Below the pieces are notes generated by a model, which was not told the DNA's origin, searched no databases, and saw only the letters and a program-made list of their open reading frames with translations. A program made the translations under genes and the position numbers. A stretch of DNA of 64,000 nucleotides. Source: Locusta migratoria. Taxonomy: Eukaryota; Arthropoda; Insecta; Orthoptera; Acrididae. Shown here in pieces: positions 9,700 through 21,710 of this stretch (position 1 is its first letter; the number at the start of each line of letters is the position of its first letter). Where the stretch lies: contig CM048744.1 of assembly GCA_026315105.1 (NCBI GenBank), positions 353,525,168-353,589,167 of the forward strand, in the 5' to 3' direction.

Positions 9700-10500
9700 T
9701 AGGGTTACCAGACGTCCATATTTATGCTGATCAACATTAAATGGATCGTCTGCATCTATTTTTATGATTTCTGGAAATTTCTGCATTTTTGAGCTTTGGG
9801 AATTAAGAAATTATAAGTAATGTTTTCATCTTCAAAAATTCATAAACTTTTTATGACATTTATTTAAATAAACAAGTTTTTATTTACTTATTATTGATTT
9901 GTTATACTTGGTAGACAAAAATATTGAAATTGATGAAAGAAGTGTTTTGATCAGTTTCCAAATTTAAAGAAATTCTTTGCAACAAATGATGTAAAATCTG
10001 AAGTTAATCAAAACAAATGGTGCAAAATCATTGAGTCGTGTAACAGTGAGGAACAATTTTGTGAACTTGTTAAAATTGTCCACTTCTTTTTTTGTAGTCA
10101 CAGCCCATAACACTTCTGTTGAAAGATTGTTCTCATTAATACAGGCACAATGAACCAAAGAAGGAAACAGATTGTCAGTTGACTCTGTAAGTGGGATTGT
10201 GATGGATAAATTTAATTTTAGTCATTTAAACTGCAAAAACTATTTTTAAATATTGGTGTCAGCAGAGTGAACTTAAAAAAAAGTACATCCAATGAGAAAT
10301 ACTCATCTGACAAGGTCTCAGATGGCATGTAGGCATGTTTAATTGATATCATGTTGTTATTTTTTTATTCCTCATGCAATAAATTTAAAGTATAAAAGGT
10401 GCCCTAATTTTTCATCTTAAAATATAGAAAGTGCCCTCATTTTTCAACCCAAAATGTATAAAATGTCCTCATTTTTGCATTCCACGATCTGGTAACCCTA
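9700..10500 (+). mobile_element. hAT-type DNA transposon relic
   Basis: Ends TAGGGTTACCAGACGT (left) and its inverse (right, ...ATCTGGTAACCCTA), flanked by 8 bp duplications: GTTCTGTC at 9692-9699 and GTTCTGTA at 10501-10508. Inside, plus-strand codons near 10095-10145 read TSVERLFSL, followed by a RNRLSVDSV-like block. This is the C-terminal dimerisation region of hAT transposases. At 801 bp it is internally deleted and non-autonomous. It sits inside the LTR-like repeat copy A. Confidence 0.8.
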
Positions 10501-10904
10501 GTTCTGTAAGACTCGTGACAATATTCTTGTCCCCATTGTCTCATGCAACTTTTGTCCCACAAAATTTTCAACTCCACTTTTGGAGGCATTCTTGGTGGCA
10601 ATAGTTAGTGTTTCATTCTCTGTAGGTCTAACGCTTCTGCAGGTAACTGATCTCATATCTTGTATAAATCCCTAACTCTTTTTTGTTGCAATTATTGTGG
10701 TTTTATGGAGGGGCCTTCAGATGGCATAATGAAATGCAAAAACTAGTTACATAAAATAGATGGCTGAAAGTGTTATGTTTCTTATTTCAAATTGAATGTC
10801 TGATTTCCCTTGACCATCTCGCACAAAGGTAGACTTTCACAGGCTTATTGAAATAATCATTTATGCATGAATGATTGCAGGCACAAACAGATGGGAACAG
10901 TGTT

Positions 10905-11230
10905 AGGAAGTTATCATAATGAGGAAATCAAGGAAAAACTGGGAATGGAACCATAGATCCATAGATGAGGCAGTTAGAGTGAACAGGCTGAGATGGGGGG
11001 TCATGTTATATGTGTGTGCAAACCAAGGTTATCTAAGAGACTCATGGGTTCAGCAGTAGAGGGTAAGAGGAGTCGAGGTAGACCAAGGAGAAAGTATTTG
11101 GATTTAGTCAAGAATGAGTTTGAAGTAACAGGCTTAACATCAGATGCATCAATGTTAGCATTGAATGGGGGTCTGGAAGGATTATTTTTTGGTGGGACTG
11201 TGCTCCATGCTGAAAGACATGATCAGTCTC
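10905..11230 (+). pseudogene. LINE reverse-transcriptase C-terminal relic
   Basis: Plus-strand codons give a block like RVNRLRWGGHV followed by GKRSRGRPRRKYLDLVKNE (about 11060-11118). This matches the region after the reverse transcriptase domain in many arthropod non-LTR elements (pattern RW-GHV ... G-R-RGRPR--W-D-V). It is followed at about 11307-11350 by a TG/GA/G microsatellite. The 5' part of the element is absent. Confidence 0.6.
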
Positions 11231-11306
11231 TATTGATGGTAATGATTGAATTACATCAATACTCAATAAAAATGCATGGTTTTCTTTCCATTTTCCTTTC
11301 GTTTGT

Positions 11307-11350
11307 GTGTGTGTGTGTGAGAGAGAAAGAGAGAGAGAGAGGGGGGGGGG
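11307..11350. repeat. Compound microsatellite (TG, GA, G)
   Basis: TG dinucleotides pass into an interrupted GA run and then a run of ten G. It is followed by 'aagtactggccagcca', a word also found at both outer edges of the palindrome at 12805-13257. Confidence 0.9.
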
Positions 11351-11859
11351 CTATTGGCAATGACGAGCTGGGGTAAGTACTGGCCAGCCACTTACTCTTA
11401 TGAATAATATTGTGGTATCTCAGTGAAAAGGTTCCATCTGATTAATCAAATGTTTTATTGTATGTTTTTACTGCCATTCGGCATCAGAATTACACTTATA
11501 TACCTTTTTATACCAGTTGTGCAAGCTTTATTCATTTAGTGTTTCTGCTACACATTTGTGAAGTTCGAATTTCAAGTCATTAGGTCACTTTGTTTTTCAT
11601 TTATCATCCAGTTAAATGATAAGGTCATAACTGGTACATTTTAGAGTAAGTTTCTTAAATTACATTTTAGCAGACATTCTAATTTCATTTGCAAGTAGTT
11701 AAGTATGCTGTAATTTATGTGCACAAAAGTATGCTATTTTTCATGTACATGAAGTATTATAAAAAATGGAAACTACATTTAATGCCAGAAAAAGGTTCTA
11801 AGAACATACGTGGAATCACTATAACTAGTCAGACTTCTTAAATGATTTGCATGTGTCAT

Positions 11860-11861
<2 letters not shown>

Positions 11862-11911
<50 letters not shown>
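11862..11911. repeat. (GT)n microsatellite
   Basis: About 25 uninterrupted GT units. Confidence 0.97.
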
Positions 11912-11913
<2 letters not shown>

Positions 11914-12084
11914 CGTGCATGCGTCTGAAGGGCATTTGCTTTGGATACATTGTTAAACACTCCCTTCACATTGTATTTAAGCCAGAGCAGGATCTGTGTC
12001 ATTTAAAATAAACGTCTCTACCTGTTTGGGAATAGTGGACTATGTGTGGCATATGGAAGTTTGGGCTTGCCTGGGAGGCATGCA

Positions 12085-12160
12085 CTCCTATCCTTAGTGG
12101 TTAACACGACTGCTTGCATAAAGCAGGAAATTCAGTTCAAATCCTGGTCTGACACAAATT
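12085..12160 (+). repeat. tRNA-like SINE head
   Basis: Contains 'tagtggttaacacgactgc' (A-box-like) and 'agttcaaatcctggtc' (B-box-like) about 45 bp apart, followed by 'tgacacaaatt', the usual order in tRNA-derived short repeats. It lacks a foldable acceptor stem, so it is not a functional tRNA. Confidence 0.45.
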
Positions 12161-12800
12161 AGCACATTAGCAACAAATTATACAGTTGATGCTAATTCAT
12201 ATTTGCACTTGTAAATACATTTCTTCTATTCTTGGCAGCATTGTGACTTCATGTCTGAAGGACATTTACATTAACCAATGGAAATTCCAGGGCATTTATT
12301 GTTTATATGGCTTAACATGGACTCTGTGTACCATAAACGTATGCAATGCTGTTATTGACATGAGCATCATATTCTATCCCAGTAAGCATTTATCAACAGG
12401 AGGAGTGATCATTGTAATTTTCACCAAAATCATTGATTTGTTTTCTGTAGATGGCTTGTGAGAAATTAGGAAAAACAATTCACTCAGTTTTGTGTGGTGG
12501 TATGAACAGTTCAAAACACATCAGAAATGGAATACATAAACCTGAATGTTCAAAATTCTTGGTCTTCAGTCCAAAGACTGCCATGAAGCAATTCTTCATT
12601 ATATTCAATCCTGTACAAACCTCTTCATCTCGCCATAATTATTGTAACTATTGTGCTGTAGATTTTTCCCCCTTGATTTAGTACCTCTTCATTTTGTCTA
12701 TAATTTACAATCAATCATATTATTAGTTTTTAGCTATCATAGTAAACAAAATTCTCCATCTTGATCACTAATATTTTTCGATTAATGATGAAAATTCTCT
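12161..12800. other. Unassigned DNA
   Basis: Reading frames of 76-91 codons occur on the plus strand (12186-12461, 12451-12681), but neither has a domain, splice setting or compositional bias. I do not call them genes. Confidence 0.45.
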
Positions 12801-12804
12801 TCAG

Positions 12805-13257
12805 AGATGGTAGTATTGTTGAAACGAGATAGAATGGCTGGCCAGTACTTAACTTTGTGCTGTACCGCCGAAAAAAAAAAAAAAAAAAAAAAAAGAGAGG
12901 ACAAAAAGGACAAGCTTTTGGAACACAGTTCCTTCATCAGGTGGAAGAGAAGGGAAGAAGAAAGGATGGGAATGGAAGGGAAAGGTAATTCACGGCCTAG
13001 GTCATGAAGGTGGTGTTTCGGGAGTGTGGACGTCAGAGATACTCCAGAAACACCACCTTCATGACCTAGGTCGTGAATTACTGTTCCCTTCCGTTCCCAT
13101 CCTTTCTTCTTCCCTTCTCTCCCACCTGATGAAGGAACTGTGTTCCGAAAGATTGTCCTTTTTGTCCTCTTTTTTTCTGTTTCTTCATTTGTGTTACTAT
13201 CGGCAGTACAGCACAAAGGTAAGTACTGGCCAGCCGTTCTATCTCGTTTCAACAATA
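12805..13257. repeat. Head-to-head palindrome with outward hammerhead-like cores
   Basis: Left arm (about 12805-13030) and right arm (about 13035-13257) are inverted copies. Both contain, from the outer edge inward, a 'gaaacgagatagaa.ggctggccagtact' block, a GAGGACAAAAAGGACAA block, the core, a 'gaagggaagaagaaaggatggga' block and a 'cctaggtc.tgaa' block close to the centre. The right core (13126-13150) is CTGATGA, A, GGAAC-TGTG-TTCC hairpin, GAAA. The left core (12916-12940, minus) has lost the G of GAAA. An A run (about 12870-12893) interrupts the left arm. Confidence 0.85.
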
Positions 13258-13789
13258 CTCACTAATATTTTTATTTTTTATATTTTGGCTACTGGCATCA
13301 TGAGTATTACATTAAAATCATTGTTTGTTAGCCATGATACAAATGTGTATGAAGTGATCAGATATTGTGAATCATTGTGATTTTCATGATAGCTGTGACT
13401 GAAAAACTTAATGTGTATAATAAAAAATTAAAATATTTGTTATCAAGATGGACAATTTTATTTACCTTTTCATTAGTTACTTGTTCTAACCATTTAATCT
13501 TCTGCACTTTTTGTAGCATCAGTTTTCAGAAGCTTGTGTTGTCTTCTTGTCTGAACTGTTTACTGTCTGCATTTTTATTTTATTAAGCTACACTCCACAT
13601 AAATAGATTCAAAATTACTTTGTAACACTTAAATTGATATTTAATGTTAAAAAATCTTTTTTAAGTTATACATTTCCTTTCATTACCTCTCTGCATTTTA
13701 TATAGTCTGTCCTTCAGCCATCATCACTGATTTACACTTTTGCGTATCATTTTGCAAACCTTTAGCATCACCTGATTCTGTTTGATTAT
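13258..13789. other. AT-rich DNA, nothing recognised
   Basis: No domain, repeat boundary or RNA structure seen. Confidence 0.5.
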
Positions 13790-14305
13790 TGTTCTACCTG
13801 TGTTGAACAGTGAAGTTGAAGCAGTGCGTAAAAAGTGTGGGTTTAAGTAGTTGGGGAGATCCAATAATGCGTGTCTTCAGTGCTTCGAGTAACTGCACAA
13901 GGAGCCTTTGTTGACAATTTCCAACAGCTGTACAACCGATTTCAGAAATGTATTGTAACCAATGGCAATTACTTTCAGGCCAGTAAAGGTATTTTGTTTG
14001 TAACTCTTTGTGTCCTATATTTCCTGAGAGCATTCACTGAACTTTTCAGGTGCACCTTGTATGTACTCTAGGGCCTTGTATAGTGGCAGAAGAATGCATA
14101 TAGGTCAATAATCAGAGAGTGCTGTGGCAATGTCCTCTTTAAGCAGGGGCTTAACAAGTCCACATTTCTGTGCTCGGGAAAAACACTTCTGGGTAAGAAC
14201 TGATTGAATACATCAATTATGATGGGTGATAGTGGACCAGTAAGCAGCATAATCATTTGGACTGTGATACCATCATCCCCTGTAGATGCTGATCTAATAT
14301 GTATA

Positions 14306-15675
14306 CAGTAAAACCCCAGTTATCCGAACTAAATGGGGGGAGCCCATTTTTTCGGTTAAGCCATGAACATCTAATATGCACAACAGTTTTTTTGCATTGT
14401 AATAATAGTATGTATTTTTGAAATGTTTGAACGTCGAACAAAATGTAATACAGAACCTCTTTAAATGCTACACTTATGTTCTTTATTTAAGTAAAATTTA
14501 CAGTACATTTTTAGATTTTCAGTACAAAAATTTACAGCAAACAGTGCCCACCAATTTGTAACTTATAAAATTCTTATTAAAAAAAACTGCATAATTCTTG
14601 TTTGCTTCTTGTGCCGCTCAATATGTTTCCTAGCAGCAATGTCACACCATCTTTTTCATTAACAAGACATTTATGAACTTTTTTGAGCTCTATAAAAACT
14701 GGCAGCACATTTGGGGCAACATCCTTTAATGCTCACGGTTTTTTCGTCTTCCCGATACACATTGGGGGCAGTCTATGTGTGCCAGAAGCGTTTGTTGCCA
14801 AAAGAACAGTGATCCACTCTTTTTTCATTTTGTGCCCTGGGGCAGACATTTATTTTGAGGAAACTAAGGATTTAGTAGACGACAACACCAATTTCAACAG
14901 CATTGTAAATTTGATCCTTAGTGTAGCCTTGGGTGTAATCTTCAAACTATGTTTAGAAAACTTCAACTGCATCTGGGTCTGCAGATTGGATTTCAGTTGT
15001 CAGATACCGTATCTTTTTTTAAACCTATTAACCACCCAGAGCTTGCCACAAACTCTTTTCCTTCCTCACCTAATAAGTCGGCGAGCAGTTTAGCTTTTTC
15101 TTGCAGTAGGACCTGTCAAAGGCATGCCTTTTTCTCGTTGTTGGATGAACTGTAGGTGAAAAGATTTTTCAAAGTCGGGTGTTTTCAAAGTTTTTCTGTA
15201 TGGATTTTTCACTGCTTGTTCTAGAAATTTAGATTTAAATTTAATCCAATCTGAAACTGTAGACACACCAATTCCGTCATTAGCTACAACACTTTTCAAT
15301 AAACTTCCTTGTTCCACTTCTTTGATAGCAGCTAATTTATCAGCAAAAGTAATCACAATACACTTCTGTTTAGTTGCCATGGCTCAAAATATGTACTCAA
15401 GTGACGTAAAGAAATGATAACTTGATCGCACATTTGTATCGCAGATCCACACAAATGTGTTCACAGCTACTGACTGGAGTTGGCATCAAGCTAAGTACAG
15501 ACCACAACGAACCATTGTTGTGGGTTATTGTTGTACGCTCACGTGGAGAGAGTAAAGGTACAAAAATAAAATATCCAAATTACAGTAATTATGGGCGGAA
15601 TTTTTTTGCCGTATATGGCGTTTTAGATGACCCAGGTTTTGGTTGATCTGAGTTCTGTTAACCGGGATTTTACTG
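14306..15675 (-). mobile_element. pogo/Tigger-like DNA transposon, internally deleted
   Basis: Terminal inverted repeats begin CAGTAAAACCCCAGTTAT on the left and CAGTAAAATCCCGGTTAA on the right (about 21 of the first 25 positions match). The element is flanked by TA at 14304-14305 and 15676-15677, as for Tc1/mariner-pogo insertions. At 1370 bp it is about half the length of autonomous Tigger elements. Confidence 0.85.
15090..15380 (-). pseudogene. pogo-like transposase, N-terminal DNA-binding part
   Basis: A 96-codon frame inside the 14306-15675 element. It reads like the CENP-B/pogo N-terminal helix-turn-helix: a KLAAIKEVEQGS block, then DGIGVSTVSDWIK (pattern 'G-S-STVSDW'), then the start of the second HTH (FIQQREKGMPLTGP, compare 'W---QR--G-PLSGP'). 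It ends shortly after; the DDE catalytic part is deleted or unreadable. It may once have competed with autonomous relatives for the inverted repeats, but that is inference. Confidence 0.75.
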
Positions 15676-16439
15676 TAAAAGATTTTTTGATGGTGATGCC
15701 AGTAGCATGTTTAAGACAAAACTTGTCATGCTTACCATTGTTTATTCTCATGAAGTGGTCAATCAGTCCGTGTTTCATATGATCAGTTGTAGTTACAGGT
15801 GAATTGAAGTACTTTATCAGTTCCTCAGTGGGTTTGACTGCAGCTTTTACTGTACATATACCAAGACCTCACATGTTTTTCCAACGGACAGGTGGTCTGT
15901 TTATGTTGTTGGTTAATGAATTGGCATATCTGAGTGTGGTATTTTTTCAGCTTTACTGATTCTGTTACATTTCTGCTTCTAAGTGGTGTGATTTTCAGGT
16001 ACAGGGGCATAGTTTGTATGTCCGGTGTGCAGTGTCTTTGAGATTCATGAGCTGTTTTAACTTATCAGTTAGCTAGGATGCGGGTTTTCTTCTTACTTTT
16101 TTTTTTTATCTTGATGGAGCATATGTATCATACATGTGATTAAGTTCATTTGCAATTTGGTGAAGTTTTTTTGTTTGCATCTGGGAGGGGATTGGAAGTC
16201 TGTTAGCAAATTATTTCTTGTGAATCAGCTTTAAGTACAAATAATTTGATGTGTTTGAAGTCCAATATGTAGGTAGCTGTGGTTTCTTCCTAGGGAATTC
16301 TACTGAGTACTAATGAAAATTGCATCATGGGCAGATGTATCAGATGCAGATGTTTGGAAATCTTGTTGCTAATATGTCTAAATAGGGTGCGACTACTTGC
16401 TATGTGATGTATGAGTGCAAGCTGAAGTAAGATCAGATT

Positions 16440-17222
16440 CAAAGATGTAAGCATATGCTTGCACAAGTTCCACTGGACCATTGGATGCCTATATGAATGT
16501 TCTCTAAATCATGGTTGAGCCACTGCCATATTGTATCCGTTTGGCAGTTCAGGTGTGAAGGAATTTTTCTTTTCGAAATGACGGATATGCTCGCACCCAT
16601 TGGCATGACAAAGAAGGTATTGGGATTCATCAGATCATGAAATACTCTGTCACTTTGGCATCTTCCAATGACAATGGGAACATGCCCATTTCAGTTGTAG
16701 TTGCCTATGTCATGGCACATGAATAGGTTGTTGGCTGCAGAGTCCCATTGTTAGGAGTGTTCAGTGCAATGTGTATTGAGACACTCTTGTCCTCTGCCTA
16801 GCATCAGTCTGATGTCAGTTCAGCCACAGTTCACTATCTGTTCTGTTTTACCATTCTGCATAGCCTATCATGTCCGACATCAGTATTGAGGGGTGGCCAC
16901 TCAACCCCTTCATTTTTCGTTGTGGTTTCACCTTGCTTTTGGCACTTCTTGGAGAGACACTCTTCAACACACTCCAAATACCCGACAAGCCATGCAGTTT
17001 CTGAAATGCTTGAATCAAGCTTTTGGGGTCATCACAATCTGCCCTCAATCTAACTCTGATAGACTGTGTGCATTTCCCATTCTACACAAGAACAGCACAG
17101 TCACTGGTACTATATGCACCATGTGTGTCTGATGCAGTCATTCATTGTAATGTGTCATTGCTATTTCCTGGATGGATATATATCAGTAGTAGGTAGGTGT
17201 TCACAATGTTCTGGCTGATCAT
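16440..17222 (-). pseudogene. Tc1-like transposase relic with terminal repeat
   Basis: The right end, read on the minus strand, starts TACAATGATCAGCCAGAACATTGTGAAC, a terminus I recognise from a widespread insect Tc1-like family. Leftward, minus-strand frames (with stops) give GQIV, a helix-turn-helix region (about 16980-17060) and, near 16600, an MNPNTFF block equivalent to the DESR(F) catalytic region. The C-terminal third and the left terminal repeat are missing beyond about 16440. It is inactive. Confidence 0.65.
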
Positions 17223-17926
17223 TGTACAGATGGACCTGGATAAGTAAAAACACAATATCCATTCTGTTCCTGTGATATACCAAGTATTTTGCTAAGTCTG
17301 GCAAACCTCAGTTTTGTATAGCTTCTTGCTGAACTTAATTTCCCTGTCCATATTTTCCGTAGATTTCCTTTCTGCTTGTCGATGTACAGATTAAATATTG
17401 TGAGGGTAGTCCATAATTATTCATCCAAAGGATGCTCTATCATACATTGTTGAGTTCATCCTCTTAGTCTGCATGTACTATAAATGTAGATTTTTCTTTT
17501 TTCAGTCTTTCTACTAAGTTAATTCATATTTTCAGAATCCAAACCAATCTACTTATTCCATCCTTCTTGAAGTAGTTTTTGCAAGTATTTTGTGATCATG
17601 ATTTGTTAAACTAGTATTTCTGTAACATATCAATTGACAATTGCCTTTTTTCTTTTTGACTGGAATTATTACATTTAAGTATGAGCATATTATGCCAATC
17701 ACATATATATTTATAGTAAATAATTTATAGAGAATTTGTTTACTCCAATACCTTCTTGGTCTGGTCTGGGTCATTCCATAAGAAATCACCAGATTTTAGC
17801 CAAAGTGGATTGTCATGAAATTAAATAATATGGTGCAGTTAATAACCAAAGTAAGTTAATATCTCAGGTTTGAAAAAATATTGCCTCTGGAGGATGAGAA
17901 AGGCCCCCATAAAGCAATGATTTTCA

Positions 17927-17977
<51 letters not shown>

Positions 17978-19395
17978 ACCTACTAAATCCACCGTAGGTG
18001 ATCTTGTACCTTCTCTACTAAGACAACTGCAATCAAATTGTTAGTGTGAATTGAAAGCTAACTCTTCTTCCGAGTGAGAGAAACCAATGTGTTGCAGTCT
18101 TTCATGGTTCATGAGTGATATACAGATAAAACTACCGCACAAGTTATCAAATTTTCACAAGTTTGCAATATTTCTTTTATTACATGTGTAGAAGATACTT
18201 GGTGTGTTCATTAAGCTGGTGAGGCTGAATTCACTGAAAAAATTTCGTTGTGTTACTTGCATGCACACACCTTTTGGCTTTTGAAAATTCCAAAATTTTC
18301 AAAATTCACAATTTGGAACATCACAGATTGCAATATGTATGAGGTTATATTGTGTTGCAAATTGCTTCATTATGTAGCTTGTATTGAAGCCTAATTACCC
18401 CCAAAATACCTTTGTGTTACTCCAATGCATAATTGTCTTCTGAACTCTGAGAATGTTCATGTATTGAAAAGGATAATATTGCAAGTGCACAGAACAGTAC
18501 ACAATATACACATTATTATGCAAAAAATTAGAAGAAACAATATGTTTCACACTCTGAATATATTACTCCAAGCTTATCCAGACAGAAATTCACATAGGAA
18601 ACTGTTGCCTTTCCTCACTTCAGGTGTTGAAAGTTGTTAAATGAAAGGATATTTCAGTTATTTTGTACAGTGTGTTCTGTTTGTCTGTTACAGTGTTCAG
18701 CAGAATATTTGGTTTTACAATGAGCCCACCCGCTTCAGTAGTTAAAAACTAAGCTTTAGATGGTTCGAGTAGATGCAAATATTTTACCAAAACTCTTCAG
18801 CTCTTCTGAACAGTCTGTAACAAAAGCAAGAGTGTTTCACTTTGAGTCATACACACCATTTACTACTTTCCAGATGAGGCATCATCTGAATATAAAAACC
18901 AGAAAAAAAACTGACACTATGTTCAGAGGACTTTGTAATTGATTTTGAGAGTGTTGCAGCCAAAGATGATAGTTGTGTGTCAGTGAAGTGTGATTTCGTG
19001 AATACTCACTTTTCTGACAACGGCTAATAGCTTAACTGTTGTATGTGTGTCTTTCTTATGTGCCCGTCACAGTTTTTTGTAAGTCTTTGCAGGGAGTTGT
19101 AAACTATCCTAAACACAGATTCTATTGTTTCTAGTATTAATTGAGTAAAAGCTGATAACTCTTGGGAAAAACCTGATATTTTTAACAATTAGTGACTTAA
19201 AAGAAAACTTACTGAACATGGTTAACGAGAATTTTGTAAGCTTACACCACATATTGCTCAAACCACCTGTTTCTGAGCCTCAGCTACTGTAAAAATTGAT
19301 TCTTATTGTGATTTAGTATCAATTTATTTTCTACAAGCCATAAACGTATGTCTTGAATGGCATTATTTGATAACAATGTCCTTCACTATCAAGCT
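17223..19395. other. AT-rich DNA with a 49-bp A run
   Basis: Contains an uninterrupted A run at 17928-17976. Its surroundings on both strands show no coding potential that I can interpret, and no retroposed gene is recognisable upstream of the run. The remainder is plain AT-rich DNA. Confidence 0.5.
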
Positions 19396-19399
19396 GAGC

Positions 19400-19610
19400 C
19401 CCGTGGGAATGGCCACACAGTTCTAGGCGCCATGCCAGAGACTGCACGGCTGCACCCGCTGGCAGTTCGAGTTGTCGCTTGGGCATAAGTGTGTGTATTG
19501 TCCTTATGGTATGTTTAAGTTAGTTTAAGTAGTTTGTAAGTCTAGGGACTGATGGCCACAGTAGTTTGGTCCCATAGGTTTACAAAAATTTGAACAACCA
19601 TGCTTATGTC
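19400..19610 (+). repeat. tRNA-derived SINE (orthopteran/insect family)
   Basis: Contains GAATGGCCACACAGTTCTAG, corresponding to the A-box head 'GTGGCCGAGCGGTTCTAGGCGC', then 'ggcagttcgagttgtcgctt' (decayed B box), then the body 'tagtttaagtagtttgtaag' and 'agggactgatggcca', and the end 'tttggtcccataggt...'. I recognise this order from a very common insect SINE. The copy is strongly diverged. Confidence 0.8.
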
Positions 19611-19860
19611 ATCAGCAAACAGAAATATTTTTGAATTACATGTTGTACTAGAGACCATATCATTTATATAAAGAAACAACAGAGCCCTGGGGCATTTCCC
19701 AGATAATTGTGCCCCATTGTGAGTGTGTATCATAAATATTTTCAACACTGCAGAGAACCTGTTGTGATCTACTCCCGTTGCTCCATAATATTCCAACTTC
19801 TGCAACAATACTTTGTGAGCAACATAATCAAACACATTTGCAAGGATGACAGCAGACAAC
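19590..19860 (-). pseudogene. LINE reverse-transcriptase fragment
   Basis: On the minus strand: an FDYVAHKVLLQKLEYYG block (compare 'AFD-V-H-ILL-KLE-YG') near 19780-19835, then LYINDM and LFADD(IS) near 19600-19680. These are RT motifs of Jockey/CR1-like LINEs. The central 'GVPQGS' region is deleted or mutated. The fragment is short and inactive, and it abuts the SINE. Confidence 0.7.
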
Positions 19861-19869
19861 CTAAAGTAG

Positions 19870-20900
19870 ATCTCTCATTTGGGAAGCAGAGGCAGGGCGG
19901 CCGCCCAACACCTGCCCTATAAAGACATCATTAGACACCACCTCATGGCATGTGACATTCCAAGTGACTGCTAGGAGGGGCTTGCATTGTCCCAATCAGA
20001 GTAGCATTAAACTGCCCTCAAGAGTGTTGAACATTTTGAGCATATGTGCCTAATGAACCTAGACGCTAATTTCAACCCGAGCCAGTCTACATGTACACTT
20101 ATAAGTCTGTTGGGCAACTCTACTGTGCACCTTTAGAACAGGTCTTCTAGGTGAAGCTTGGCTTTGCGAGGCACATCAGAGTATACCACATTACGGACGC
20201 AGGCATAGGACATGCTAAGGAGGACATCATCATCATCATCATCGTTGTTAAATAAAAGAATATTCCTAGTGTCTGCAGTCCTTTATTTATCCATCTAATG
20301 CCTCACAGAGAAAAGAGAATATAGCTGTTTCTAGTCGAGTCATTTGATACTTTTACCTGGAAAGATTTGAAAATTGGTTTTACTTGTATATTTTGACGTG
20401 CTCTTTTCAAATTTTCACTTAGCAACCTCATGTCCTTGCCCCTCGTGCCACCATATTGGAAAAATGATGCTTGAACTCAGTTTTTTGATGATATCCCTTT
20501 TTTCCAACTTTATAATTAAAATAGTTATGTAATACTTTGAACTAGATGAACTTTTCTACAGTTTATCTTAACCTTTTTTGGGACATGAATAGTTTCAATG
20601 TATAAGTGCCGAAAAGTCTACATATTGATGAAATAACTCAATTTTATGCCATCATGTGTTACAGCAAATTGGCACTATTTTTTTTAACTTCACTTTTTAG
20701 TGGTAATCCCATTAGGCCTAATCTACAAGTAGTGCATAATGACTACATTTAGTGCATTCTCCTTCATCTCGCTATCCTTGACTGTGCAGGTTTACTGACT
20801 TCTTCATCTACGCAATCAACCAAAACTTCACGGATAAAAAGTTCTTATAAACTACTTGCAATAGGGTTCTGCCCTGTGATGTAGCCAACTTTTTCCTTGA
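19870..20900. other. Unassigned DNA with a short (CAT)n run
   Basis: Holds a small ATC repeat at about 20224-20246. Moderate GC stretch 19880-20230, then AT-rich. No element boundaries found. Confidence 0.4.
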
Positions 20901-20913
20901 TTTTGTCATAGGT

Positions 20914-21211
20914 TTACTGGAAAACAGTCTCCATTATGTCCTCTTCATCATTGTTTTGTTGTGGAATTTTGGCATTATCACAGGTACCACAGGATCCCTG
21001 ACATCCCTTTGTAGATGCACAAGAAGTAAGTTTCAATAATTTCTTTGGAATTGGGGCTAGAGTTTTTCCATCCCCATAATTCAGCACTTTTTTTTCCCAC
21101 TCCATACCAGTTCTGAAATTTGTGACAGTTTCTGAACAAGTGTTGTTGTGCTGCTGCTTTTGTCAGTGGCAGCAATACAAGATTGAATTTACTTCTGAAT
21201 GCTGATTTCAT
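20914..21211 (-). pseudogene. Transposon-derived Cys-rich C-terminal fragment
   Basis: Two overlapping minus-strand frames give LPLTKAAAQQHLFR, then YGVGKKSAELWGWK, then KLLKLTSCASTKGCQGSCGT. This order (QQH-+, then WGW, then a C-C-KGC-G-CGC-+K motif) matches the C-terminus of a protein family I have seen encoded by arthropod transposons. I cannot name the superfamily. A frameshift separates the WGW and Cys parts. Confidence 0.4.
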
Positions 21212-21316
21212 TAATCATTTACTGCTGTAGTTGTTTAATAACTTACTTTTCATGTCACTCTGTAACCATATAATGCCAGGATGAAGCAGTGATTTATGGG
21301 GTCACTATTTTGGTTT

Positions 21317-21320
21317 TTAA
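21317..21320. repeat. TTAA target site, left (piggyBac-like)
   Basis: TTAA followed directly by CACTAGAAGTA, the mirror of the right end TCTAGTG-TTAA at 26098-26101. Confidence 0.7.
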
Positions 21321-21710
21321 CACTAGAAGTATCACACTTTTCCGTACCCCTAGTAGTACAATGTGGGTCGTTTTTTTACCTATAGCAGCAAACTACCATT
21401 GGTATTTTGCTAGCATTTTGGTTTTAACTATGTTGGTATTACATTCAAGAAGACTCTTGGGTGCAAGAAAAATATAATTTGTTCTGTAATGAGCATAGTT
21501 CACTGTCTAAAGTAAGTGTTCAGGAGTAAATGTTACTTTAAATGTTTCTGAAAAAATTTCAGTCTTTCATCAAACATCATTAAAACAAGTAAATAAAATA
21601 ATTTTACTTTTTAAAGATATAAGGCAAGTGTCGAGTATTTGCAAACATGCTACCTGTTTTCTTCCTTATTGCAATCAAGGGATCAAAATATAACAAAATG
21701 CAATTTCAGT

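Larger units (their letters stand above)
13790..16300 (-). pseudogene. Decayed LINE ORF2 fragments, split by a pogo-like insertion
   Basis: On the minus strand, 14068-14300 reads DDGITVQMIMLL followed by a block resembling the 'IIN-CL--G-FP--WK' region of Jockey/I-type reverse transcriptases. Segments at about 15680-16060 resemble the endonuclease-to-RT linker of such ORFs. The pogo-like element 14306-15675 lies exactly between them with a TA duplication, which suggests that it interrupted one LINE. Frameshifts and stops are many, so limits are approximate. Confidence 0.4.

Noticed and set aside
12782..13255. 157-codon minus ORF across the palindrome
   Set aside because: The frame is a by-product of purine-rich inverted arms (Lys/Glu and Phe/Ser runs).
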